Assembly (NCBI GenBank): GCA_018398575.1
Contig: JAGTXZ010000021.1
Span: forward strand, 434,001-498,000
DNA length: 64,000 nucleotides
Direction of reading: 5' to 3'
Origin: Ampelomyces quisqualis
Taxonomy: Eukaryota; Ascomycota; Dothideomycetes; Pleosporales; Phaeosphaeriaceae
In this document: positions 1 to 10,773 of the stretch, in pieces
Layout: each line of letters begins with the position of its first letter
Position numbering within the stretch: the first letter of the stretch is position 1
Position numbers and translations under genes: made by a program
The notes under the pieces: model-generated
The model's input: the letters and a program-made list of their open reading frames with translations, nothing else
Told to the model about the DNA's origin: nothing
Database searches by the model: none

Positions 1-868
1 ATATGGCCGCAGTATTTGATGCGAACGGGAAAGTCAGCCAGCAGCTCCGGGACCGTGTTCGTAGACAAATCTGTGTACGAGTTCTGGCAGACGGGGCAAC
101 AGCCTTCGTTGTCATCGACGATATCAGGACGCAGCTTGATAGTGGAAAGCGGTATGGCGCAGGCGAAGTGATCAATTTTGAGGTCTTGGGTGCGATCGAC
201 GATTTGACTGCGGATGTCATGTGCGTCTCTATCCAGTGTAGATACACGCTGAAGAGCTTTGCGACGCTGCGTCGCCAAAGTGCTGATACCTGATAGTTGT
301 TCTGCTAGATTCAGTTTGGCGACCAGAATGACTGCTTTGTGTAGTCTCTCTTTAGGACCCGGCATGTCCGGTTCTGTCAGCGCCATATACAGTCTTTCCA
401 TTTCGGACCACGTCTCCGTAAGTCCCACCGCCTCTTTCTCTATAGCGGACCGAAATATGCGAATATAGTGCTCTCGCTTCAGTACTCTAGCATGACTTGC
501 GAGCATTTCGCTGATCCATGCGAGGGCTCGCTTGTGACCATCTTGGTCCTCGTCGTCTGGGTACTCTTTCAACTCGGACGGAAAGGTGGGCAGCGACGAG
601 ACCTTTGAATTGCGACCACTATGAGGGTCCGCTGCAGTGACGTTACCCGACTTCTTCAGAGGTAGTTTGATGTCAAAGAGGCTCCGAAATCGTCGTCGGA
701 CTTCCTTGTATACTAGTCACTGTCAGTGGCAGAATTCCGGCTTAGACGGTGTATTGTTCGCGATCTCGATCTGCGAGTAACCCTGCGTGCACCAAACGAG
801 GATGTGTTACCTGCTGTAGCTGCTGGAACCTGCTTGTTTTGGATGAGTTGATCGATCGTGTCATCCAT
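1..868 (-). CDS. RING-type zinc finger protein, truncated by the window edge
   Basis: Two exons on the minus strand: 868-811 and 712 to the window start, with an intron at 810-713 (donor GTAACA, acceptor CTAG). The ATG at 868 opens with MDDTIDQLIQ and the splice keeps frame (codon GC-A/G-TA). After an acidic linker comes a long helical region (WISEMLASHARVLKRE, SEMERLYMAL, AKLNLAEQL), then a RING start CCPVCQ, with CGHI about 30 residues later just as the sequence runs out. The first Cys pair and the C-x-H ligands are therefore present and the last pair lies outside. RING domains usually recruit E2 enzymes in ubiquitin ligases; the substrate is unknown. The next gene on this strand also ends in a RING-like domain. 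Confidence 0.75.
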
Positions 869-1797
869 CGCGCTCGCTCACTGTGTTGAGATTTGAGGTT
901 TCAGGTGTTGTGCGAGAGGTTACAGTGTTGCGGTGAGCAAGAGACGTTGTGGCCTGGAGTGAATGTTTGTACCCGTGATGGTGTGGTGGGGGTGGGTCGT
1001 GTGCCCCCGCACGTGGTCGCACCTTCTATCGGTACGCGCTGCTGCTCCTTTACTTCCCGCTCTTTGTACCTACCCTTAACCAATACTGCGATTCAGGCAC
1101 GACATCGAGCACGTTGGTGCTCACGAAAATCAGAGATCATCTCGAGATACATTCATTCCAAGAGGGCGCGTGAGTAATATTGTGCAAGAGGCTTTCCGTG
1201 GCCTACTGTACAGTACGTTGGGCTCATGTACACCTCGCGACAATCAAATCATTCCACAGTTCGCCTCCTTGTCCCGTGTATTAATCAGAAGGATGGCAAG
1301 CCGAACGACCATGCAAGGCATCAACGGCAGATAAACTGATTGGGCTCGGTCTCGATCTATAACAGTGTAGGCGTTTGATACTGGTTTGCACAGCTTGGAG
1401 CGTAGTCATGAGAACTTACCCACCACTGCTCTGGGCGGTGTTTCCGCGCCTAAGGCGCATGAGGTTGTATTCGCCAACTTGAGCACATACACGCCGAGCT
1501 ACTACGCAAGACTTCGAGGTTCCCAACATATCTGGCAAGTGCTTCGTTGCAGCTGCAACAATTTAGTGGAATCCAAGTGAAATATGGCGCGGCCGAGGAC
1601 ATTCAGATCAGGAAGCATTTCTTGCACGGCATCAAGAGCTTTGCGATTCGATAGTCCCCTACGGAAATTATATGTCGTTGTGTAGCCCGCCTCAGCGTTC
1701 AAATGTGCACGTCAGGGCTCAAAATAAAAATAAAAAGCAAGCTTAGAAAAGCCTGATATCATCCAACGATTGTTCGGTCATCTGAATAGGTTCCCTC
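869..1797. other. Intergenic, no gene supported
   Basis: Only short overlapping ORFs in several frames with no family signature. It separates the two minus-strand RING-like genes. Confidence 0.5.
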
Positions 1798-2892
1798 TCA
1801 GGGCATAACATTAGGGAGCAGCCCCACTCCCTGCTCCAACTTGATTTGCAATTGCATTTCGTTCTTAACCTGGAGTAATGCAGCCTCGAGCATCTCAAGA
1901 CAAGGCTGCATGGCATCGTGCCTGGTCTGACAGCCGCGCTCGACTCCCAGATCCTTGATGCACATGGGTGGATGGCGCTGGGAACAGTTCAGTTCGACTA
2001 TACCTGCATTTATGACTGCTGTTCTCCCCAACGTAAATTGAGAACTCGAAGCACTCTTTGAAGTATGTTTGCCCGCATGATTTGGTATGCACACCTGGCA
2101 GTGTAAGTCCGGCGTGACAAACTACACAATACTGTCCGTCAGGATCCTCAACAGGTGATGATATGTCCTCAACCACAATATTTGGATCATCCTCTACCCA
2201 TTCTATATGATTGAGCTCGTCCTCGAGACTTCCCGACTTGTCATTGATAACACCCGTTAGCTGTGTTAGTTCTTCAGCAATAAGATAGCCGTTGGTACCG
2301 CCAAGATCGTCACGCAACTCCTGAACGCTTCTAGCCACGTTGATTGTAGTCTTCTTATGGTAACGAGCGTGGTAGTAGTTAAGTCGCAAGAAAAAAATGA
2401 AAAGCTCGCAAATTTCAAGTCTCGCTTCGAACTCAAACGTTGCCTCCTCGATGGCACGTGACCACGGCGTCTCCTTCGACACCTCGTACATGGTATTGCA
2501 GTCGAGCAACAGCTCTGCCGTCCTCTCAACGAAATATGGACGTCTCTGTCCAGTGTGATAGGCGGCTTTCACGCTGGTATGCCTGAGGGATTAAATACCC
2601 GGCGGTCTGGGCCCTCCAAACGCAGCAAACAGGGCTTGGAACAGGTTAGTGGTACAGTGGAGTCAAGGTAGAAATTTTTGTCGGGAGCTTGATCCAACTC
2701 TAAAGACGCGGTATCTTGAAAATCCTGTCACCTCTGGACCGTCGGCAATAAGTTGACTAGTCTGTCTATTGCAACCAGTACATCATCAACGTCACGTTCT
2801 GTCCTTCCAGACTGGATGGATTCCACAGAGTCCTCTGTTGTCTCCCAGGCCGGTAACGTGTCTGAGAATTTATACGAAAATTGAGGTTCCAT
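1798..2892 (-). CDS. Degenerate RING-like protein (possible decaying gene)
   Basis: Exon 1 runs from the ATG at 2892 to 2732 (MEPQFSYKFSDTLPAWETTE...). A 158-nt intron (2731-2574, donor GTGACA, acceptor ACCAG) keeps frame into exon 2, which reads through a helical region to a RING-like end. That end starts CVVCHAGL and continues TKSCGQTYFKECF, but the expected C-x-H is CGQ and the last pair CPxCR is replaced by CRYSR. Exon 2 in its own frame stops at 1895. A 37-nt GT...AG segment (1963-1927) would instead join it in phase to a tail ending at 1798 (MQPCLEMLEAALLQVKNEM), but 37 nt is very short for a fungal intron. With several zinc ligands missing, the domain probably does not fold as a normal RING. 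Confidence 0.5.
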
Positions 2893-3497
2893 CTTAAGTA
2901 GGTAAGATAAAATTGAACAACATTGGATTGCTCCTGATGTGGGTATGGTGCAGCAATGCGAGTCTTAACATAAGACTCGTATCATTATGTCATATCCAGC
3001 TGGTTGATGCAACATCTGGCCGAGGGAAATATTGAGGCAATAAGGGTTGCTACAAGCAGCGCAACATGCGTTAAGAAGTTGAGTGTTCACAACTTGGAGA
3101 TTCGTCTTGGCTAGAATGTGCTGTAGGATACTATGCAAGTACTAGCACGCAGGAGGGCGAAAGGGAGACATAGCTGGAGGTGCTGAAGCAGCCGCCTGGA
3201 AGGCAAGACGACTCTTGAAGTAGCGAAGATGGATCGACATATGGCGTCGCGCATGTACGGAGTAAGACGGAAGGTGAATTGAGGTCGAAACGCGAGCGCG
3301 CGACGCCTGGCGTGGTGCAAGAGTGGGGTGGTGGGGCCGCTCTAGACCATGTTTGCTTGCAGGGGTTCAAGCGAGGCATCGCGCAAATGTCTTTCATCGC
3401 AATCAAGAAATGTTTGTACATCGCAAACAAGTTCATTTTGGTTAAATTGAATACCTGTTTCTCACAACACCATCAGCAGACTCACAAATCTGTCAAA
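2893..3497. other. Intergenic region between divergent genes
   Basis: Presumed shared 5' region of the degenerate RING gene (minus) and the ATPase gene (plus). It carries one copy of the 9-mer TACGGAGTA at 3256-3264. Overlapping minus ORFs at 3111-3436 have no recognisable content. Confidence 0.45.
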
Positions 3498-6076
3498 ATG
3501 GATGTCTGGATACGGGCACAGTATCGCAAGGCTTACTGCAACAAGAAAGGCAAACTGATTGCTCCCACAGTCAACTTTGAGGATTTCCGAAAGAACTTGA
3601 TGTCACAACGACCTGATGAAGCTAAAGCCATCGCCAGGGTAGTCAAAGAGTACAAATAGCTTCAACTTTTGATTCAAGGCCGCTAATCTTGGTTTAGGCT
3701 AGATAATGACCTATGTTCAGTGAGTGGTGTCTTCATATTCACAATACTTTCTTTCGCTCATGCTACAGAGGAACTACTCGACGACCATCCTAAGGATGAC
3801 AAGGGTCAATTCCTAGACGCCGATCGTGCACAGATGAGGCTGCAGGAGTTTCGACCTGATCTAGTAGACTACAAATTGCGGAGGACTATTGTGAAGCGGT
3901 GAGTAACATTTTGCTTCCAGCCGCTTGTTGCATTTACTTATGTGCACTAGCATCGAAAGGAACAATGCCACTGCACTGCGCATAGCCAGGACCGCAGTGT
4001 CACAACAAAATCCGCAGCAGGCGGCAACAGCGAGCATAAATGATCAGCTCTATCAGTGGATACACGATCGCTATCTTGAGTCTGCCTTCACTTCCGTAGG
4101 TTTCGTTGGGTGGAAAAAGTTCCAAAAGGCTTTGGCTGCTCAGAGGCCTGACCAGAAAGCTCGAATCGCCGAAGCACTTGACCAAGTACGTCAACCGGGA
4201 CATGACTATAGCCTGCGGGATCCGCTCGAGGTACAGAAGATGAAGTCGGAAGCGCGCCGGAAGCCAGTAGACAACCAAGTCGAGAGAGCACAGCCTCAGA
4301 CTTTTAACTCCGATGGTGAGCTCGCGACGGAAAAAGCTCCCGAAGTGCAGCTCGGGGCCGCCGGCGCTGTGCCTTCGACGTTTACGTTTACTGCTGGCAG
4401 TTCTAACTCATCAAGTCTGGCTCCAGTAGCGCCTCTGAGTAACCAGTCCGAATCTGATACCACTGTGCAGGTAGTAGTTGCCAGCACAAGCCTCCCCTTG
4501 CGAACCGCACAACAGGTTCCAGATGCAATCAAGGTTGGTGCTTTGAGGATGATACGTGAGTACTTCTGACATGATCGCAGAAATCAAAGACGAAGGGTAC
4601 TTCCTTGACTTCCCAAGTGCCTGTTGTAGAAGCCTCTTCCGGAGAAGCAACGTGCAGCTCCACGCCCGATTTCTCCATGTTTGGACGGCTCATGGCACCT
4701 AAGAAAAATGGCCTTGGGATCATCGACACGTCAAGCAAAGGTGTGGAAGGATACATCAAGCAAGCACCACTAGTATCAGGTAGTATTGTAGAAGAGCATT
4801 CCCTCGATCTTGTGCCGCAGTATGGCGTCTTGGGATATCTCTCTGGCCAGGATTCGTTTTCACCATCATCCCAGATCTTTTTGAACACAAACGTCCCGGT
4901 CTCCACATTCATCTGCGGAGTGCAAGGAAGCGGCAAAAGTCATACTACCTCTTGTATCATTGAGAATGCTGTCATTCCATCAAAACATCTCGGGCAACTG
5001 CAGAGCCCGGTATCGACGTTGGTATTCAGCTACGGCGAATGGACCAGCGGAGGCGCAGGTTTCAGTATCTCCGAAGCCACGTACTTGGCTACACCAAGCA
5101 AGGTAGTGCCAGGCCACCAAGTGAAGCGTGTCACGGTTCTAACTTCGCCATCGAACCTCGCTATCAACAAGCTATACCAGAGGCACCCAAACGTTCAAAT
5201 CGTACCCTTCAAGCTCAAGGCAAAGACACTCGACATCAGCGCTTTGCGCACACTCATGGCTATTGACGAGAAATCAACTGTACCACTGTACATGGCCAAA
5301 GTTGAGTCTATTCTCCGCTCCATCGCGGCGAACAGTAAGGACGGATCGCTCGACTACACTAAGTTCAAGAAGGCACTGGAGCTCGAAAGCTTTGATGCAA
5401 CACAATCTAACATGCTCGACATGCGACTCAACTTACTGGAGTCATTCCTGGACCTTACAGATAAGGCGCCGCAGCCAGACTTCCTCCCAGGCGAGATCAC
5501 CATCATGGACCTCTCAGATGCCTTCATCAGTCCGAACACGGCCTGTATCTTGTTCAAGCTTGGCCTCGAACGTTTCTTGCAGAATCCAACCCAAGGAAAG
5601 CTAGTTGTTCTCGACGAAGCTCACAAGGTTCGTATACCCTGCGCGTTACTTTTGGCGACCTCTGCTAACCAGTCTAGTACATGATCAACACGCCCGGCTC
5701 CAAACTCCTTACAAACCACCTCACCAGCGTGATACGTCTTCAGCGCCACAAGGGTGCTCGCATAGTCATATCAACGCAAGAACCCACAGTCTCGACCGAT
5801 TTAATCGCTCTCTGCTCCGTCACAATTATACACCGCTTCACTAGCCCTGCATGGTATAGTGCTTTGAAGAAGCACATCAGCGCGATGGACGATGACGAAG
5901 AGAGGATGCACGAGATTGAAGGTCTGGAAACTGGAGAGGCGCTAGTATATGCTCCGAATGCGGTGCTTGGCAAGAATGAAGACGGTAGTTTGATCAAGGC
6001 TACTGGTCGGTTGTTGAAGGTGAATGTTAGGAACAGGGTTACGCTTGATGGCGGGGAGTCAATTATGGCGATTTGA
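3498..6076 (+). CDS. P-loop ATPase with N-terminal repeats (HerA/FtsK-like core)
   Basis: Six exons: 3498-3649, 3698-3719, 3771-3898, 3951-4533, 4581-5627, 5678-6076; introns of 47-52 nt; 776 aa. Exon 2 is a 22-nt microexon. The C-terminal half is the ATPase: Walker A GVQGSGKS at about residues 408-415, Walker B LVVLDEAHKYM near 637-646 (the intron falls between K and Y), then a segment ending RIVISTQEPT, the arrangement of HerA/FtsK/VirB4-type motors. The N-terminal ~185 residues contain three copies of a helical module centred on RPD (about 38-40, 86-88, 166-168), followed by a disordered Ser/Thr/Ala-rich linker. It is likely an orphan fungal ATPase; substrate and partners are unknown. The family level (RecA-like P-loop) is secure, the HerA/FtsK subgroup is inference. 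Confidence 0.85.
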
Positions 6077-6593
6077 GACAGTGTAGCTGAGAGATAAAAA
6101 TGGTGAAGAGCAGGGAAGGTGTTGGATAGACATTTGTCGGCGATCTAGAGCTTTTTGCCCACGCATAGCGACGAGCTTTTAGCATTGGAAGCGTACGATA
6201 CCCTAAAACGTATTGCTACTTGTTGCTTTGGATTCGCGTGTCTTCACGTTCAGGCCTGAGAATTGCCCCCTGACTTTCTCATCGCGCTTCAAAACATGTA
6301 CGACTGTGCTCACGTGAGAGTCTAAAACAATTGCTATCTGCTCACGCACCTTTCTAAGTTTGTAAGCCTGACACCAAGTTTGGGGAGCAAGATTGAACAC
6401 TTGACATTTATAGAGGAACGACTGGAACCTGAATAGGCATACCTCTGTATTACATTACATGAACTATCACTTACCCATCTAAATCTTTCTCTGACATAAT
6501 TTTCAAAAGTGCCATGGAACTCTCCAGACTAATAAACCTGCCACAGAGAAAGAATATCAAGATGCCACCACAAAAGGTACAGATCGATTGAAA
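6077..6593. other. Intergenic, no gene supported
   Basis: 3' flank of the ATPase and 5' flank of the next plus-strand gene. No repeat or RNA structure recognised. Confidence 0.45.
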
Positions 6594-7374
6594 ATGATGC
6601 GAGCTGTTGACGATCAAACGTTCGCGAGCTTCTTCAGTACCATTGGAGACTTGTCTAAATACGGGTATACCGAGTATGCGTTCTCCTCGGGCTCAGAGGA
6701 ATGTGAATTGGCAGGTTCCGCGTCCGCCTTTCAAGACCTCAATGTCAACGCTAGATTGGCTGATCACGGCGGTTTCAACATCATGGTTCAGCACAAGCAC
6801 GACCAAAATACTACCGAAGCCGACGGAACCCAGTATCCAGTAAGTCACTCGTTGAAGATCGATGCATTTGCTAATCACACATCGAAACAGCGTACAGGAG
6901 CAGCTTTCCACCAACATTGCAACCCCACCGATGGCGTCATGATCGCCGCCTCAAACCACTCTGCAGCATTCGAAGCGAAAGAGAAGAACATCACGCTGCT
7001 TCCCCAATTGCGCTACTGGTCCGACGTAGCTTATCTGCAATGGCTCAAGATCTGTGGCGGCACCACCCCGAAGCCCATCCAATATGTGGTCCGATCGACA
7101 ATGACCAACAATGCCACGCGCAAAGTACTTTTGAAAATATTGGCAAGAAAAGGGGCTCGATAGATATACCCAGTGGCCCGGTCTGATGATTGAGGTGGAC
7201 AGCGAAGAAGGCAAAGCAATTCTCGGAACGCCGAATGGTGCTAGCACAGCGTACATGTTGATCCAGCACAAGTGGGAGTTGGGAACCACGCAGATTAAGA
7301 AGGTTACAGTGTTCCTGGGGAAAGATGGTGGTGGGGTTGGCAAGTGTCCGAGTTTGTGCTTTTGGATTGCGTGA
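6594..7374 (+). CDS. Hypothetical protein, three exons
   Basis: Exons 6594-6839, 6891-7124 and 7174-7374, 226 aa if both introns are removed. Intron 1 (6840-6890, GTAAGT...CTAATC...CAG) is 51 nt with no in-frame stop, so retention would add 17 residues. Intron 2 (7125-7173) is needed to bypass a stop and reach WPGLMIEVDSEEG. The start is the first of two tandem ATGs (6594, 6597). The protein has no signal peptide or membrane span and contains evenly spread Trp, His and Cys residues. I do not recognise the family; it reads as a soluble lineage-restricted protein. Confidence 0.65.
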
Positions 7375-7504
7375 TTTGGTGTTGTGTTTCTTGGGTGGCG
7401 TGGGTTCATTTTGTGTCTTGATTGAGTAGATTTGCTTTGTGCTTTAAGCGGGACAGATTTGTCTTGTGGGTCTCATAGCTTTTCCGACCGGTAGGGTAGA
7501 TTAT

Positions 7505-8401
7505 TCACATCAAAACTTTTGCAAATGCATCCCCCAGTGTCCGTTCCGCCAGCCATTCTTCCATAGCCTTCATATCGCCTCTGTTCGCTCTTTGACCTCT
7601 TCTCTCGCCGACCATGTCCGTGATCTCGGTCATGTCCGGAAACACTCTTTCCACATCCTTTGTCTCGCGGTAGCGTTCGCTGACTTTCTTGTGGTGTGCC
7701 GGTATGTCACCCCAGCTCTCCGTCTTGATGAACTTCATGTAGTCGTCTATGCTCTGCGAGCCGCCTTCGACACACAACAAGCCAGGCTTACCTGCGTAGA
7801 GGAAGCCGGTGAGGCAGTAGGAGGGTGCGTGAATGATGAAGTCGTCGCGCTTGGAGCGGGTGGAGATGGAGGGGAAGTAGAACCACACTCGAACCAGATC
7901 TCCTTTGTCAATTGTCCCGGACTTTGCTGTGATCAAAGCAGCGGTTGTGTTTGCAGACTGTTCGAGCTGTTCAATAGCCGCTTCTTTGATGTGCTCAATC
8001 GTCCCCAGCAAATCTTCTTCCGTGGCTAAACCTGCCATGAGCTGATTTGTAGCCGCTCGGTGCAGCCAATATGGCTGGCGTACCCGCACCTTGAAATCAG
8101 GTGGATCTTCAGGCGGCGTGCTACTCTCATAAGAAAAAGGAAATATGAAATCAAGATCGAGCCTCTGTTTGACCGGCTCTTCTGCGATCGTAACTTGTAG
8201 CAGTACCGGTACAGAAGGTGCAGTCGCGAATTTTCCATTCAGGCTCGCGTCGTCCAGGCTTCTTAGAACATCAATGGTGTTTTGCGAGTCCTGATCAATC
8301 GTGGTTTCTTCTGGATACATGGCCAACAGCAGGTCGATCTGGCCAAGTTGCAGCTCGATGAGGTCGGGCGGTAGAAGATGCCATACCACTTGAGTAGCCA
8401 T
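7505..8401 (-). CDS. RWD domain protein with DUF1115 (RWDD2-like)
   Basis: Single exon, 298 aa, ATG at 8401. The N-terminus matches an RWD domain: LIELQLGQIDLLLAMYP followed by a strand-rich segment with the YPEE and PP features of the fold. The C-terminal ~130 residues (GDLVRVWFYFPSI, SYCLTGFLYAGKPGLLCVEG, IKTESWGDIPAHHKKVSER) match DUF1115, the domain also found at the C-terminus of Prp3. RWDD2-type proteins are conserved but poorly characterised; ubiquitin-related or splicing roles are inferred from the two domains. It is convergent with the orphan gene that ends 130 bp away. Confidence 0.88.
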   Translation of the reverse strand: MATQVVWHLLPPDLIELQLGQIDLLLAMYPEETTIDQDSQNTIDVLRSLDDASLNGKFATAPSVPVLLQVTIAEEPVKQRLDLDFIFPFSYESSTPPEDPPDFKVRVRQPYWLHRAATNQLMAGLATEEDLLGTIEHIKEAAIEQLEQSANTTAALITAKSGTIDKGDLVRVWFYFPSISTRSKRDDFIIHAPSYCLTGFLYAGKPGLLCVEGGSQSIDDYMKFIKTESWGDIPAHHKKVSERYRETKDVERVFPDMTEITDMVGERRGQRANRGDMKAMEEWLAERTLGDAFAKVLM

Positions 8402-8685
8402 GACATCAGATTTCAGCTTGAAGAACTAGGGGTTGCAAAGGACAGCGATGCTGCGGGTTGATCAACGAAAACGTGAGCAGCGAAGAACAAGCGATTTCGG
8501 CTGGGCACACTAACTAGTCATGCGCAAGCGCCCCAGTTCCAAAACTGAGTCATGGCGTCCTTCCACAACACTTAGGCAAAAACAGTAGGGCACACCCATC
8601 TCTCATGTACCTTTCTTGACCGAACCAGAATGCCCTTCTCCCACTCTGCCTTCAACCACCAAGGCTAATCCCTCTCAAAAAACCC

Positions 8686-9580
8686 TCAAACGTTCCAAAT
8701 CCATCCCACTCCCCAACCCCACCAACCACCCGCAAACTTTTTCCCCGTCACGTTTTCCACCGTAGCACGCACATCCAGCCGCGTGAACCACTCCGAGCGT
8801 GCGAGGACATGTCGAGCCGAGGTGGCACAGCCGGTGAGAAGAGTTGACGCAACGAAAGTGCCAAACTCGCTCGGAACACCGAGCATTATGATGCGAGTGG
8901 TGGGATGGAACGACCAACGCAGCGTATACTCTTCTCCATCACTTATTTCCCATCGATTGAATGGATACAGTGATATTCGCCCTGGGAGACTCCAGCTTGA
9001 TGAAACTCGCGGGCCGCCCGGCGGAAGTCATGGATTTCCTCGACGGTGGCTTTGTTGTTGAAGTGATGCAGATTGTGTAGCTTTCCAGACGCAATTTTGG
9101 AACGAAGAACAGATGGGGTAGGGCATGAGTACGGAGGCGCAGGCGGTGAGGAGGTTTCTGTCTTGTTGGACTTGGTGGGCGAGAGAAGCCTGAGATGAGC
9201 GAAATAGTATAGGAACAGAAGAGTGATAGAGATAGGGAAGTGTGTACTTTTGCCCAGATATTCGTCGCTCCAAACACAGCATCAGACCCAGCGATGAGCG
9301 GGTGCAATCCAGTCTTCTGTGCTGTTGAGATGGGCCTGGACTTGTTACATGATATTAGCTACCAATCTTGTTTCTTTATTTTTCGTTCTCTCATCTCTGA
9401 CACAGCAAAATCATCTCCACGCCTTGCGCTACTAAAGACTTGCGCATCGGACTTGTTTGCGTTGCGCGTAATACCTCTAATCTTCCACTCTTCACTCAGC
9501 TCAAGATGATTCAGGATCGCGCGAACAACCAGCACGCCCTGATTTCCCGTGCTGCCGAAGACGGTAGTGAGTTCTGCCAT
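8686..9580 (-). pseudogene. NmrA-like NAD(P)-binding protein, frameshifted pseudogene
   Basis: The ATG at 9580 opens a clear NmrA/HSCARG-type Rossmann start, MAELTTVFGSTGNQGVLVVR then WKIRGITRN. Two introns can be placed: one starting GTGTCA after RGDDFA and ending CAAG, and one starting GTACAC after NIWAK and ending CTCAG; between them lies GSDAVFGATNIW, a family hallmark. Beyond that, homology continues only by changing frame: NLLTACAS in one, SGKLHNLHHFNNKATVEE in another, AGRPASF in another, then EFGTFVAS and ATVENVTGKKF up to the stop at 8686. At least two frameshifts are needed, so this looks like a recently broken gene. The intact family includes nitrogen-metabolite and redox-sensing regulators and isoflavone-reductase-like enzymes. 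Confidence 0.75.
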
Positions 9581-10773
9581 GGCGAAGGATCTGAGCATCG
9601 TAGTAAAAATGATCTGTACCAAACACATGGACATCTTGGCGACTACTCATGGCTGCCGTGCCCAGACTCCTGCACGACAAGCATAAAACGCAGGCGCCAG
9701 TGCAATGAGGCGTGATTACTCACACACGTTGATATCACCGCACTTATGGCCCATGCGGGAAAATAGCAAATACACCAAACCCATCTCGAACAGCTTGAGC
9801 AAGTAGTCCATTGTATACAGCAGGGTGTATACAGCCAATCCACCTAGACGCAACGTGTTTCACACCTCAAGCCTACAACTCCCCACCGTCCGAACCCCCC
9901 ATCAACACAGCAAGCAAAACAACTCCCCAAGCAAAACACATCACCCCAGCGTCCTTCTCCCTCCTTCTTCGCAGCATATCCTCCACAGCGGAACATTCTT
10001 TCCCCAACCCCACACATCTCGCTTCTTTGTACCCGCTGCAACCGTCCACTTTGAACACCCCGCTGGCCCGCCCAAGGCCCCGCGTCTTGCTCCGCCCCCA
10101 TATCGGCATAGAATCCTCGCCTGCGTCTGCGCGTCTGCGCACCTGTCGAACAATCTTTCGCCGTCTTCCAGATCGCGGCCAAGGGCTTCGGACGTCGCGG
10201 TGGGGGCCGCAGACGAGGCGCGCGGCACATGTGTCAGGCGCGAAGTCATCGGTGTTTCGGCGGGGGGGCGAGATGTGTGTGTGTGAGGCGAGACGAAGCC
10301 GAGGATGTAGTCTGAGGTGAGGGGTTAACGACTGAATTGAGGCGGGGGGGGGAGTTTGGAGGAGCGTGGTGGAGCGTGATATGAGTTGCAGTGGCTGGCA
10401 AGTATATAAGCGGCGCATAGTTGTGTTTGACTTGATTGTTAGTATTGCGATAGGCTATTGTTGATCAGTTTCTGGCTTGTGCTTCATGTGTATGGGGAAG
10501 ACTAACCAGCCATTTTGCGGTATACGTGAGTAAGGAGTGCTGCGGAGTGCGTTAAGTATATGCGGTAGACAGTTGAGTTTGCGGAAAGGAGCAGGAAGAG
10601 CATGCGAGGATTGTGGGTTATGTCTCACTTTTCTCAAGCTCGAAAGATTTGAAGACGAATTGTGTGGTTCAAACGCGTCCTGTAGACAATGCTCGTGCCG
10701 CGTCGTGTTTTCACTGCTATGTACGCTGCTTTTTGCCCAGCTTTGATTATACATCAACATTCTAGCCATGATC
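9581..10773. other. Intergenic, no gene supported
   Basis: Several overlapping ORFs occur at 9811-10418, including a minus ORF with an ATG at 10418 and a hydrophobic C-terminus. It is Arg/Pro/Cys-rich low-complexity coding in three frames at once, which points to GC-rich composition rather than a gene. A TATATAAG lies at about 10403. Confidence 0.4.

Noticed and set aside
9811..10418. Overlapping ORFs of 100-180 codons on both strands
   Set aside because: GC-rich sequence leaves several frames open at once; Arg/Pro/Cys-rich composition without any domain.
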